NCBI RefSeq assembly: GCF_020171785.1
Contig: NZ_JAIVAE010000016.1
Span: 1-64,000, forward strand
DNA from: Guptibacillus hwajinpoensis
GTDB lineage: Bacteria; Bacillota; Bacilli; Bacillales; Guptibacillaceae
Reading direction: 5' to 3'
DNA length: 64,000 bases
The position numbers and the translations under genes are program-made. Positions 43,818-52,528 of this stretch are shown in pieces. The notes beneath the pieces are model-generated. The model made no database searches, was not told the origin of the DNA, and saw only the letters and a program-made list of their open reading frames with translations. How positions within the stretch are numbered: the stretch's first letter is position 1; every line of letters begins with the position of its first letter.

Positions 43818-44291
43818 TTAATTTCTTTTTTTATATTCTTCAATTATCTTATAATCACGTTGACGATTTTTTGGGGGCATCATGCCTAATTTTTCATATT
43901 CCCAAATGACTTGTTGCTCATAGCTATCTTCATTTTCTAAATTTTCGTAGTTATAGTCAATTTCAAATTTTCCGTTTGATGTTAATTCAAGTGTTAAATT
44001 GGTCCATTGTTCTTGTTTTTGATTTTTAAATTCATTCCATAACTCTCTTAGATATTCATATAATTGATGTAACTTTTGATTAACTTCATCTTCACTAACT
44101 TCATCCATATCTTCAATATCTAAACTATAAGTAGGCATTTCATTATTGTGGGGATAGTAGTAAAAATAGGTTCGATTACTCCACTCTGTAACTTCAGAAT
44201 ATAATAACACTTTATCCCAAGTTTCAGGAATAATTAAATTTAACTGTTGTCCTATTTTTTGATAGAGTTCTTCCATATTCTCTTTATTCAT
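43818..44291 (-). CDS. YezG/DUF600-family immunity protein
   Basis: A 157-residue acidic protein of the DUF600 family: the N-terminal helix MEELYQKIGQQLNLIIPETW, and the C-terminal YEKLGMMPPKNRQRDYKIIE tail are diagnostic of YezG, the antitoxin of the LXG DNase YeeF. Its ATG directly follows the stop of the nuclease-tipped toxin cassette, so the pair forms a toxin-immunity module. Confidence 0.88.
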   Translation of the reverse strand: MNKENMEELYQKIGQQLNLIIPETWDKVLLYSEVTEWSNRTYFYYYPHNNEMPTYSLDIEDMDEVSEDEVNQKLHQLYEYLRELWNEFKNQKQEQWTNLTLELTSNGKFEIDYNYENLENEDSYEQQVIWEYEKLGMMPPKNRQRDYKIIEEYKKRN

Positions 44292-45809
44292 TTATTTCCC
44301 TCCATAACTATTTTCCAAGACTTCTAAATACTTTTTACCATCAATTTTATACTTTATTTCAAACTTAATTGGTCGAAAAGACTGCGCTTCATATATTGGT
44401 TTTATGTCTACCGATACTTGTTGACCTTCTTTCAAAGCTTTTGCCCAAGAATATTCAAGTTTTTTAAAGGAACTTACATTTACATTTCCATTCATTGCAA
44501 CGATGTTATCAATTAATGGAGATCCATTAAATTGCGTACCGATTAAATGTCCACCATGATCTCCTTGAGTACTAGGAGCTTTAATTCGGTCTACCCCCCC
44601 AGCAGCTAACTGATGTTTTGTATCACGAACACCCATTTCCAACTTTAGTACTCCTGAAGCTTTCTTAATTCTCCCCAAATCGTCTGTTTGATAATGATAT
44701 CCATTCGTTTCATATTTAACGTTAGGTTTTAATTTAAATTCATTTAAAAAATGACTACCTAATGCATACCCACTATTAACTCTTTTACTATTCTTACCCT
44801 TCCCACCATAAACCCGATCAATCTCAGTCTTAATCCGCGAAACCGGATCATTCAACACATTATAAGGTGCGCCACCTTTAGAAGACGCCCCAGCACTGAC
44901 TCCTGCTAATGCGGGCTGAAAACCATTTCCTTCAATCTTAACACGCTTCGCTGCATCACTGACTTTATCAATCGTCTTCGCGGCTGTTCCAACTTTACTG
45001 AGACCTTTATCTCCTAACAATCCTATACCGATAGTGGTCAGCCCATAGGTGAAAAATTCTGTTCGACTGGACGCATCTCCGTATACGACATCTCGATCCC
45101 AGGCTTTTTTAACACCCTGCCACATGTATTTCGGCACATCGACTACTTTTTGAAAACTGCCTTTTGGATCTTCATAAACGCTTTTAGATAAGCTTATCAG
45201 TTTAGGCACATCTTTCGTTACGCTATACACAGGATTTAAACGACGGATTGTTTCAAGGCACCCTTCATGAAAAATCCCTTCAAATGTATCCTTTACTGCA
45301 TTCCCACTTCCATCCAGCACACCTTCTACAACATCACCCATAAAATCCCACGTTGTATTACTTACTTCATCAACCTTCTGTTGCGTCTCTCCCCACCAGC
45401 GATCCACATAGTTTGAGTACCTGACCACACTATGCGACACATCTCGGCGCACCTTGTCTAGATAAGCCGTCGTTTTCGATAAAGGATCAAGCACGACACT
45501 TTCATACGTCTGCTTCATCCTACTCTGGATGACCTGTGGGTTCAGGGCATATTGCAGGTCTGGAAACAACTCTCCAAATGCACCACTGTATGAAGGCGTC
45601 AGTGAATTTTTCCCAAAAAGACGTTCACTCCAGCTTAATGCTTCTCCAGTAACGGGATCATAATCCTGGAACAACCTGTTTAAACCACTAAACTTTAATG
45701 CCATAAGGCCAAACTTTGCCGAAAGCGAGTGATCTTCTTCCGTCATTTTTCTCTCGGTTAGTTTCACTGCCGCCTGCAGGTCATGGAACTTGTCCCGGTA
45801 TTTGCGCAT
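44292..45809 (-). CDS. Orphan toxin cassette 1, non-specific endonuclease tip
   Basis: 505 codons from an ATG (MRKYRDKFHDLQ) equal to residue 62 of the complete toxin at 49021-50688; the T7SS-targeting first 61 residues are missing. The shared middle region runs to the boundary motif DRVYGGKG. After it a distinct tip (YETNGYHYQTDDLGRIKKAS; DRIKAPSTQGDHGGHLIG) matches the DNA/RNA non-specific endonuclease family (Endonuclease_NS_2). No ribosome binding site is seen; upstream the frame runs into repeat R2 (as QQNRPEDYE). Probably silent, a store of an alternative toxin tip, though the paired YezG immunity gene is intact. Confidence 0.82.
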   Translation of the reverse strand: MRKYRDKFHDLQAAVKLTERKMTEEDHSLSAKFGLMALKFSGLNRLFQDYDPVTGEALSWSERLFGKNSLTPSYSGAFGELFPDLQYALNPQVIQSRMKQTYESVVLDPLSKTTAYLDKVRRDVSHSVVRYSNYVDRWWGETQQKVDEVSNTTWDFMGDVVEGVLDGSGNAVKDTFEGIFHEGCLETIRRLNPVYSVTKDVPKLISLSKSVYEDPKGSFQKVVDVPKYMWQGVKKAWDRDVVYGDASSRTEFFTYGLTTIGIGLLGDKGLSKVGTAAKTIDKVSDAAKRVKIEGNGFQPALAGVSAGASSKGGAPYNVLNDPVSRIKTEIDRVYGGKGKNSKRVNSGYALGSHFLNEFKLKPNVKYETNGYHYQTDDLGRIKKASGVLKLEMGVRDTKHQLAAGGVDRIKAPSTQGDHGGHLIGTQFNGSPLIDNIVAMNGNVNVSSFKKLEYSWAKALKEGQQVSVDIKPIYEAQSFRPIKFEIKYKIDGKKYLEVLENSYGGK

Positions 45810-45822
45810 TTCATAATCTTCT

Positions 45823-45929
45823 GGACGGTTCTGTTGAGTCCTTCTCATAAAAAAAGGGAGCATTAATTAACAGAATAATTAATGCTCCCTTTCACTTTAT
45901 TTAGAATTTTTGTATCATGAGAACCGTCC
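45823..45929 (+). repeat. R2 element with hairpin at cassette 1 junction
   Basis: GGACGGTTCT (45823-45832), then a perfect hairpin GGGAGCATTAATTA with TAATTAATGCTCCC (45856-45889), then AGAACCGTCC (45920-45929). It begins 13 bases beyond the ATG at which the toxin homology stops. Confidence 0.85.
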
Positions 45930-45975
45930 TCGCGATGGTGAACACATCATGCAATAAAATATCCCACCTTCTTCT

Positions 45976-46425
45976 TTATAATTCAGTGTCCTCATATAAA
46001 TTATCCAAGAATTCATCAATATCATTTGCTAAAAAATACATATTACTCATATCATCAGGATCTTCTGGTTCTTGTTCATGATCCCAAAAATAAATTTTTT
46101 CATAATATGGCTCTTCAGTACCTAAGCATATAACATTACCTGCTGAATCATCTGCAATTGGAACAAAGCCCTTTGCAAGCCTAAACTCATATATATCTAT
46201 AACCTTCTCTAAATTATCATACATATCTCCAATTCCATTAAATACATTCAAAACACTTTTCCCAAGTTCATCAGAAATATTAAATATACTAGGTTCTGGA
46301 TATCCACCATTCCATTTAAATAAAAATCTCTTATATTTTTCAGTTAATTTCACACCATTTTCTATTTCAAACTGCTCAATCTCTTCCATAGAGAGTCTCT
46401 TATGTGAGTTTTCAATTTTCACCAT
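45976..46425 (-). CDS. SMI1/KNR4 (SUKH) family immunity protein
   Basis: A 149-residue SUKH protein: SMEEIEQFEIENGVKLTEKYKRFL at the N-terminus with the W-N-G-G loop (FKWNGGYPEP), GFVPIADDSAGNVICLG in the middle and an acidic C-terminus. SUKH proteins neutralise nuclease-type polymorphic toxins. It lies 20 bases after the stop of the WHH nuclease cassette and should protect against it. Site GAGGGGGA upstream. Confidence 0.9.
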   Translation of the reverse strand: MVKIENSHKRLSMEEIEQFEIENGVKLTEKYKRFLFKWNGGYPEPSIFNISDELGKSVLNVFNGIGDMYDNLEKVIDIYEFRLAKGFVPIADDSAGNVICLGTEEPYYEKIYFWDHEQEPEDPDDMSNMYFLANDIDEFLDNLYEDTEL

Positions 46426-46445
46426 ATTAAAATCCCCCTCTTAAT

Positions 46446-47939
46446 TTATTTTCCATTAACAATTGATACACCGCCAGCATGAGTAAATTCCCTATGAATA
46501 TCTTTATCCACAAGAATCATTGTTTTTCCATCTTGATGATGATGCCATATATATCCTGCAGGTGGCTTATCTAGTGCTGGTACCGGTGGATTAGAATTTT
46601 TGGTCAAACCTGCTTCTATATTAGCATTTTTATAATCCATTGGACGATTTGTTGGATTTGCAAGCTCAATCTCTACAGGCTTCACAGTTGGATGAGAGTA
46701 TTCAGTAAAATCCGGATAACCATTAGGGTACTTTACAGTCTGACCCTTCTTATTTGTATATACCCAAATTCCGTTATCATCAATTCTTACTGTACCACCT
46801 TTTTTTGTCCATTTATCTGGAGAGGGGGAGTATGAGGGTTTAGTGACAAGTTGTTTTTTTGTAAATTGGACGTCTAAATTACTTTTCACCGTACCCTTCC
46901 CACCATAAACCCGATCAATCTCAGTCTTAATCCGCGAAACCGGATCATTCCACACATTATAAGGTGCGCCACTTTTAGAAACCGAAGCTCCCCCTGCACC
47001 CGCTCCAGCTAACGCTGGTTGAGCACCCTTCCCATCAACCTTAATATTCTTCGCTGCATCCGCAACGTCTTCAATTGTTTTTGCGGTTGTTCCAATTTTG
47101 CCGAGACCTTTATCTCCTATGGCTCCAATTCCTAATGATGTTAGACCGTAAGTAATGAATGCCGTTCGGCTTTCGGCGTCGCCGTTCACAAAGTCTCGAT
47201 TCCAGGCTTCTTTAAACCCTTGCCACATGTATTTCGGTACATCCAACACCTTCTGGACATTACCTTTTGGATCACCAAAGATGTTCTTATAGAAGTTTAT
47301 CGTTTCTAAGCTTTTAAATAGTAACTCAGGGAGATCTTCTTCATCGCGATACACAGCAAGGTTTGGTCCAAATGCTTTTTCACCTAATGCGTTAAGATCC
47401 TTAAATCCCTCAATCATATCTTCCACTGCATTCCCGCTTCCAACCTGGACACCTTTTACCACATCACCTAAAAAGCTCCGCGCCGTGTTCCGCGCTTCAT
47501 CAACCTTCTGCCGCGTCTCTCCCCACCAGCGATCGACATAGCTTGAGTACCTAACTACACTATGCGACACATCCTGGCGAACATCGTCTAGATAAGCCGT
47601 TGTTTTCGATAAAGGATCAAGCACGACACTTTCATACGTCTGTTTCATCCTACTCTGAATCACCTGTGGGTTTAAGGCATATTGCAGGTCTGGAAACAAC
47701 TCTCCAAATGCACGACTGGATGAAGCCGTCAGTGGATTTTTTCCAAAAAGACGTTCGCTCCAGCTTAATGCTTCTCCCGTGACGGGATCATAGTCCTGAA
47801 ACAACCTGTTTAAGCTACTAAATTTTAATGCCATAAGGCCGAACTTCGCCGAAAGCGAGTGATCCTCTTCCGTCATTTTTCTCTCGGTTAATTTTACTGC
47901 CGCCTGCAGGTCATGGAGCTTGTCCCGGTATTTGCGCAT
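46446..47939 (-). CDS. Orphan toxin cassette 2, WHH-type HNH nuclease tip
   Basis: 497 codons from the same MRKYRDKLHDLQ breakpoint as cassette 1, again without the N-terminal secretion domain. The shared region is nearly identical to that of the complete toxin and ends at DRVYGGKG. The tip has IWVYTNKKGQTVKYPNGYPD and the catalytic PAGYIWHHHQDGKTMILVDK followed by HREFTHAGGVS, the WHH family of the HNH/Endonuclease VII superfamily, a DNase fold. Upstream of the ATG the frame reads into R2 as NRTVPII. No ribosome binding site. Likely a silent cassette. Confidence 0.83.
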   Translation of the reverse strand: MRKYRDKLHDLQAAVKLTERKMTEEDHSLSAKFGLMALKFSSLNRLFQDYDPVTGEALSWSERLFGKNPLTASSSRAFGELFPDLQYALNPQVIQSRMKQTYESVVLDPLSKTTAYLDDVRQDVSHSVVRYSSYVDRWWGETRQKVDEARNTARSFLGDVVKGVQVGSGNAVEDMIEGFKDLNALGEKAFGPNLAVYRDEEDLPELLFKSLETINFYKNIFGDPKGNVQKVLDVPKYMWQGFKEAWNRDFVNGDAESRTAFITYGLTSLGIGAIGDKGLGKIGTTAKTIEDVADAAKNIKVDGKGAQPALAGAGAGGASVSKSGAPYNVWNDPVSRIKTEIDRVYGGKGTVKSNLDVQFTKKQLVTKPSYSPSPDKWTKKGGTVRIDDNGIWVYTNKKGQTVKYPNGYPDFTEYSHPTVKPVEIELANPTNRPMDYKNANIEAGLTKNSNPPVPALDKPPAGYIWHHHQDGKTMILVDKDIHREFTHAGGVSIVNGK

Positions 47940-47946
47940 AATTATC

Positions 47947-48135
47947 GGGACGGTTCTGTTAAGTTCATCCCATAAAAAAAGAAGCATTAATTAGTGGAAT
48001 AATTAATGCTCCCTTTCACTTTATTTAGAATTTTGTATCATGAGAAACGTATCCTCGATGATAGAGATAAAAAGACCATATAGGGCAGTTTATTCACCTT
48101 ACCTCTCTCTTTAGTGGGACGAGGTACCTGTCCCC
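47947..48135 (+). repeat. Composite R2-hairpin-R3 element, copy A
   Basis: GGGACGGTTCT (47947-47957), hairpin GAAGCATTAATTA with TAATTAATGCT, degenerate inverted R2 (GAGAAACGTATCC), then R3 with the palindrome GGGACGAGGTACCTGTCCC (48117-48135). About 190 bp in all; 79% or more of positions match copy B at 48208-48400 by eye. Confidence 0.8.
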
Positions 48136-48206
48136 ATGGCTCTCCAATTTCACTGCCGCCTGCAGGTCATGAAGCTTGTCCCGGTATTTGCGCATTTCAT
48201 AATCGT
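48136..48206 (-). pseudogene. 65-bp stump of a third toxin cassette
   Basis: The stretch encoding MRKYRDKLHDLQAAV on the minus strand is repeated here, from the same ATG breakpoint to about 20 codons in, where R3 begins. So a third cassette was lost except for its first codons, or the repeats carried this fragment with them. Confidence 0.8.
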
Positions 48207-48207
48207 C

Positions 48208-48400
48208 GGGACGGTTCTGTTGTCTCCATTGCATAAAGAAAGGGAGCATTAATTAGTGGAATAATTAATGCTCCCTTTCACTTTATTTAGAATTTTTGTA
48301 TCATGAGAAACGTACACGCGATGGTGGAGCGAAAAGATAACATAGGGCGGTTTATCCCCTCTATTTCTGTCTTTCTTTAGTGGAACGAGGTACCTATCCG
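48208..48400 (+). repeat. Composite R2-hairpin-R3 element, copy B
   Basis: GGGACGGTTCT (48208-48218), hairpin GGGAGCATTAATTA with TAATTAATGCTCCC, GAGAAACGTACAC, then R3 starting TGGAGCGAAAAGATAACATA and ending GGAACGAGGTACCTATCC. Contains a spurious 71-codon frame. Confidence 0.8.
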
Positions 48401-48498
48401 CATAACCTTTAATATTCTCATAATTAATTTCCTTTGGAACCGCCTTTGTGATGTATACAAGCATTTTATATTGCCAAAAGCCTTAATTTCACTCAAAA

Positions 48499-48532
48499 AA
48501 GCACTTGTTGCCTAATATGCAATCAAGTGCTT
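48499..48532 (-). terminator. Terminator of the complete toxin operon
   Basis: AAGCACTTG pairs with CAAGTGCTT; on the minus strand it is followed by TTTTTT. It lies 50 bases after the SUKH immunity gene. Confidence 0.85.
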
Positions 48533-48580
48533 ACAGTTAATTTTCTTTAGTTTATCTTATTGCAATTTATATCTTGGATT

Positions 48581-49024
48581 TTAAAAATGTATATTTAATT
48601 CTTCACGTATTGCTTTCTCTAAGTACTCCTCAAAACTCTCTGCTATAATTTTATTCCCACCAAAATTCAAGTCAAATGTAATAATCTCTGTATTCGGGAA
48701 ATTAAATCCTACGGGATTCCCTGCACCGTCAATACCAATAGCAGTAAAATTTTCATACCCTTTAGGAAGTACTTTTCTAAAATGTAAAGATTTCTCTACA
48801 AATGATGGTGTTGCAACAAACTCTGCCTCTTTCAATCCCAAAATAATAGCCTCACCAGCTGCTCCAGAACCATATCTCAAAAGAAATTCTTTAAAATCCT
48901 CTGGCAATTTTACTTTTAGTTCATCTTCTGCTTGGTTTACTTCCTCAATATTAAGAGGTCCCCCAAAGGCTTCTGGGCACATTTCGACTTCTTCATCGAT
49001 AGCATTTAATATTTCTATCTTCAT
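48581..49024 (-). CDS. SMI1/KNR4 (SUKH) immunity protein of the complete toxin
   Basis: A 147-residue SUKH protein: NIEEVNQAEDELKVKLPEDFKEFLLRYGSG, a central GLKEAEFV, GYENFTAIGIDGAGNPVGFNF and the FEEYLEKAI end. Its ATG overlaps the toxin stop by 4 bases, so the two are translated together. It should bind and block the LHH-type nuclease tip. Confidence 0.92.
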   Translation of the reverse strand: MKIEILNAIDEEVEMCPEAFGGPLNIEEVNQAEDELKVKLPEDFKEFLLRYGSGAAGEAIILGLKEAEFVATPSFVEKSLHFRKVLPKGYENFTAIGIDGAGNPVGFNFPNTEIITFDLNFGGNKIIAESFEEYLEKAIREELNIHF

Positions 49025-50688
49025 TCAATGATCCCCCTTTTAATCATTTCATTGGCGTATCTTGCCTTCCAATATTCTTTACGCCAAGTATTAAATTCAA
49101 TCCTAGCTTCTCCACTGCCAACTCCACCTGAATTTCCAAATGGATGTTGTCTCTTATTACCTAAATCATGGTATCTATTAGGCATCTCAATCATTGGTCC
49201 CTCAATTTGTTGTTCATGATGATGAAGTATAATTGTATCATTTGCTCCATCCTTTGGTGAGTAACCTTTTTTAAATAAGTATATCAATTGTTTATCAGAC
49301 ATATGTGATAAGGAACGCTGTGCTTTTACTTCAAATCCCCTAAATTGTGCTGTGAATTTATGAGTTTGCTCGTATCCTACTAGCGCTTGGTTAACACTTT
49401 TAGGTGAAACTTTATAAATATCTTTTGCTGACTTTAATTTATCCGAACCATTAGTAACCTTACTACCCTTCCCACCATAAACCCGATCAATCTCAGTCTT
49501 GATCCGCGAAACCGGATCATTCCACACATTATAAGGAGCGCCACCTTTAGAAATTGCCCCAGCACCCGCCCCTGCTAACGCCGGTTGAGCACCCTTCCCT
49601 TCAACCTTAACATTCTTCGCGGCATCCGCAACATCCTCAATCGTTTTTGCGGTTGTTCCGATTTTGCCGAGACCTTTATCTCCTATGGCTCCAATTCCTA
49701 ATGATGTTAGACCGTAAGTAATGAATGCCGTTCGACTTTTGGCGTCGCCGTTCAAAAAGTCTCGATCCCAGGCTTCCTTAAACCCTTGCCACATGTATTT
49801 TGGTACATCCAACACCTTCTGGACATTGCCTTTTGGATCATCAAAAATGTTCTTATAGAAGTTTATCGTTTCTAAGCTTTTAAATAGTAATTCAGGGAGA
49901 TCTTCCTCATCGCGATACACAGCAAAGTTCGGTCCAAATGCTTTTTCAGCTAATGCGTTAAGCTCCTTAAACCCATCAATCGCATCCTCTACTGCATTCC
50001 CGCTTCCAACCTGCACACCCTTTACCACATCACCTAAAAAGCTCCGTGCCGTATTCCGCGCTTCATCAACCTTCTGCCGCGTCTCTCCCCACCAGCGATC
50101 CACATAGCTTGAGTACCTCACCACACTATGCGACACATCCCGGCGCACCTCGTCTAGATAAGCCGTTGTTTTTGATAAAGGGTCGAGCACGACACTTTCA
50201 TACGTTTGCTTCATCCTACTCTGAATCACCTGTGGGTTTAAGGCATATTGCAGATCTGGAAACACTTCTCCAAATGCACCACCGTATGAAGCATTCAGTG
50301 GATTTTTTCCCAAAAGCCGTTCACTCCAGCTTAATGCTTCTCCAGTAACGGGATCATAGTCTTGAAACAACCTGTTTAAGCCACTAAATTTTAATGCCAT
50401 AAGGCCGAACTTCGCAGAAAGCGAGCGATCCTCTTCCGTCATTTTTCTCTCGGTTAGTTTCACTGCCGCCTGTAGGTCATGGAGCTTGTCCCGGTATTTG
50501 CGCATTTCATATTGCAACTCCGCTTGAAGAGCATCAATCTTACCGGTGTTCGCGCCCGTGATGTTCATTAGAAGAGATTGATAGTTCCATTTAAAATCGC
50601 TAATCGCTTCATCTGCTTTTCGCTCGGCATCCTGGATGCCGCTTGCCAGCTGATTTAATTGTTCTGGTTTAATTGCTATTCTCGTCAC
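49021..50688 (-). CDS. T7SS-type polymorphic toxin with LHH nuclease tip
   Basis: A 555-residue protein from a GTG start with GGAGGG 6 bases upstream, overlapping the helper gene by 4 bases. Residues 1-90 are helical and WXG100/LXG-like (MTRIAIKPEQLNQLASGIQD), expected to guide secretion by a type VII system. Residues 62-415 form the long conserved middle region shared with both orphan cassettes, ending at DRVYGGKG. The tip (IILHHHEQQIEGPMIEMP, then PFGNSGG) is the LHH family of HNH/Endonuclease VII nucleases, a probable DNase acting on competitor cells. No T7SS core genes are in the window. Confidence 0.87.
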   Translation of the reverse strand: MTRIAIKPEQLNQLASGIQDAERKADEAISDFKWNYQSLLMNITGANTGKIDALQAELQYEMRKYRDKLHDLQAAVKLTERKMTEEDRSLSAKFGLMALKFSGLNRLFQDYDPVTGEALSWSERLLGKNPLNASYGGAFGEVFPDLQYALNPQVIQSRMKQTYESVVLDPLSKTTAYLDEVRRDVSHSVVRYSSYVDRWWGETRQKVDEARNTARSFLGDVVKGVQVGSGNAVEDAIDGFKELNALAEKAFGPNFAVYRDEEDLPELLFKSLETINFYKNIFDDPKGNVQKVLDVPKYMWQGFKEAWDRDFLNGDAKSRTAFITYGLTSLGIGAIGDKGLGKIGTTAKTIEDVADAAKNVKVEGKGAQPALAGAGAGAISKGGAPYNVWNDPVSRIKTEIDRVYGGKGSKVTNGSDKLKSAKDIYKVSPKSVNQALVGYEQTHKFTAQFRGFEVKAQRSLSHMSDKQLIYLFKKGYSPKDGANDTIILHHHEQQIEGPMIEMPNRYHDLGNKRQHPFGNSGGVGSGEARIEFNTWRKEYWKARYANEMIKRGIIE

Positions 50689-51035
50689 TTCAAGCCCTCC
50701 GCTTTCTGAAGAAGTCGGTCGATTTCTTCGTTAATCGCAGAGGTCAGTTCCTCATGAACCGCATACACACTCTGAGAGGCTTGTTCGAGTTCTCCGATAA
50801 GCGATTCATAAGCTTCACGTGCCTCTCCAACCCAATTCGACGAGTAAGTCGAATGATGGTGATCAAAGACTCGTTTACTATCATCGATATCAAATCTAGC
50901 TTCCCTTACCTTTCCTAGATACGCTTCCAATGCCTCGGCTTCTGCCCGATACTTCATACGCTCTAAATAACGTTTAAATTCTTCTAGTTCGTTTAACACC
51001 GCAACCTCCTTTTCGACCAAACCTCGTTTCACCAC
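50685..51035 (-). CDS. T7SS toxin partner (DUF5082/YwqH-like helical protein)
   Basis: A 116-residue, almost wholly helical protein with heptad-like charge patterning and a central SNWVGEAREAYESL, a W-x-G-like turn (NWVG) as in WXG100 relatives. It is the first gene of the toxin operon and is coupled to the toxin by a 4-base overlap. In LXG systems such small helical proteins bind the toxin N-terminus and are needed for its export. The exact DUF is from gene order and size. Confidence 0.75.
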   Translation of the reverse strand: MVKRGLVEKEVAVLNELEEFKRYLERMKYRAEAEALEAYLGKVREARFDIDDSKRVFDHHHSTYSSNWVGEAREAYESLIGELEQASQSVYAVHEELTSAINEEIDRLLQKAEGLK

Positions 51036-51248
51036 AAATGAAGTCTATGTGTACGTCTAGTTAGGTATAGCCGCTGTATTGTCGAGCAGGAAATGATCGC
51101 TCTCATATCTTCCATTAATTTCTAAACTTAGAATACCCTCTCTTTCCCTTCTTTTCTATGTCTTTCGACGCATTCCACAAAAATAGTCCTTTTCTACTAA
51201 GAGAAAAGGACCATTTCTATGAACCTCTTATGCTGTTTACAAACGTAT

Positions 51249-51773
51249 CTACTTATTATCGTTTCTACTCACCCGATCCATCACTTCCACCAACCGCTCC
51301 GGTGCCCGTGATCCAATCAAAACCCTCTCACCGTTCACTTCCAACAAAACGCCGTGCTTCCCGCTAATGGAATAAGTCTTCTCACCGCTGAAATTCCATC
51401 GGATTCCCCATCCACCAAACCTACGAAGTGGCCGGTAGTTCAAACTCTCATAACGCGTAATATTCTTATAGAAGAAAACACGAGGTGTTAGATGAAATGG
51501 GACAAATCGCACATAAACCCCGTCATCCCTTACCTCAGTAATCAGTCGCAGCCATCCGAGCATCACGATGGGAAAAGCAATTCCGAAAATAATCCATAAC
51601 ATGATTACTTCCATGTCAGAACCTGGTTGACTCCCAAATGGAATGCCCATCACGACCTGACGGAAAAAGCCAATCCACATTAAAATCGCGATGCCTATTA
51701 CAATCGCCCAGATCCAGACCTGGTTTGGGCGCTGGACTTCTTTGTAGTGGATTTCCTGGTTCAATTTCATCAA
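51249..51773 (-). CDS. DUF6141-like membrane protein with PH-like domain
   Basis: A 174-residue protein: two transmembrane helices (about 20-42 and 57-78) and a C-terminal beta-rich domain (DDGVYVRFVPFHLTPRVFFY, GIRWNFSGEKTYSISG, GVLLEVNGERVLIGS) like bacterial PH-type domains. The N-terminal HYKEVQRPNQVWIW is typical of DUF6141. Function unknown. Monocistronic. Confidence 0.7.
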   Translation of the reverse strand: MMKLNQEIHYKEVQRPNQVWIWAIVIGIAILMWIGFFRQVVMGIPFGSQPGSDMEVIMLWIIFGIAFPIVMLGWLRLITEVRDDGVYVRFVPFHLTPRVFFYKNITRYESLNYRPLRRFGGWGIRWNFSGEKTYSISGKHGVLLEVNGERVLIGSRAPERLVEVMDRVSRNDNK

Positions 51774-51896
51774 CCCCTCCCTATCCCTATACTACAAATG
51801 ATACCCTGAGCGAACAGATACTCTTCCATCACGCTTTAAAGTATGCTACAGGGACTCAAGTTAGAAAGCAGGTTGATGAAAGTAACTTTGTTAACC

Positions 51897-52493
51897 TCAT
51901 CTCGGCAACGTAAAAAACCCCTTACTCTCACTATAGTTCCCCGCAAGCCTGCCAAGAGGAGAAAGCTTTTCGAGATCGATTTTATAGTTTCCTAGATACA
52001 CCTCATCCTGAATATGATAGTGCGTCATCTCCCCTAGAACAAGCGCATTCGATCCAAGCGGAAGAATTTGATGAAGCTTGCATTCCATATGAATCAACGC
52101 CTCTTTCACCCGCTTCGGCTGCACCGTCTTACTATCGATCGGTGTGAAACCAGCATGCTCAAATTCATCGACTTCCGCAGGCACGTTCTCTGCACTTTTT
52201 TGCATTTCGTTTCCAAGAGAGCACGACACCACATTGATGACAAACTCTTTTTGAGTCCGGATATTTGCGAGCGTATCCTTCTCCGCACCCAGTCTCTCAC
52301 CTGACCCCTGACCGATAGAGATGGCGAGAATGGCAGGCTTCGTGGAAGCAACGGTAAAGAAACTGAATGGTGCTAAGTTATGCACGCCTTCTTCGGAAAC
52401 GGTTGATACCCAGGCGATCGGTCTTGGAACAACGGAGCCGGTCAGTAGTTTGTAGATATCTTTGGTTTTTAAGTCGGAAGGGGTTACGTCCAT
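51897..52493 (-). CDS. Flavin reductase family protein (FMN-binding)
   Basis: A 198-residue protein. ATG at 52493 is chosen since AAGGAG lies 8 bases upstream; the GTG 9 bases earlier overlaps that site. It has the split-barrel flavin reductase blocks: TGSVVPRPIAWVSTVSEEGV, NLAPFSFFTVAS, KDTLANIRTQKEFVINVV and the C-terminal PLGRLAGNYS. It probably binds FMN and reduces it with NAD(P)H, or uses bound FMN as cofactor. No partner oxygenase is near. Confidence 0.88.
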   Translation of the reverse strand: MDVTPSDLKTKDIYKLLTGSVVPRPIAWVSTVSEEGVHNLAPFSFFTVASTKPAILAISIGQGSGERLGAEKDTLANIRTQKEFVINVVSCSLGNEMQKSAENVPAEVDEFEHAGFTPIDSKTVQPKRVKEALIHMECKLHQILPLGSNALVLGEMTHYHIQDEVYLGNYKIDLEKLSPLGRLAGNYSESKGFFTLPR

Positions 52494-52528
52494 TGGTTTC
52501 ACTCCTTATACTTGACTGCCAAAACAGA

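Noticed and set aside
44292-45863. Start of cassette 1 (and 2) at the far upstream ATG inside the repeat
   Set aside because: The extra 16-18 codons are translated R2 sequence without a ribosome binding site; the homology begins at the MRKYRDK codon.
48249-48464. A 71-codon frame on the minus strand
   Set aside because: Its second half is the translated repeat element, and the first 20 codons have no binding site or recognisable family. A scrap of an immunity gene is possible but not supportable.
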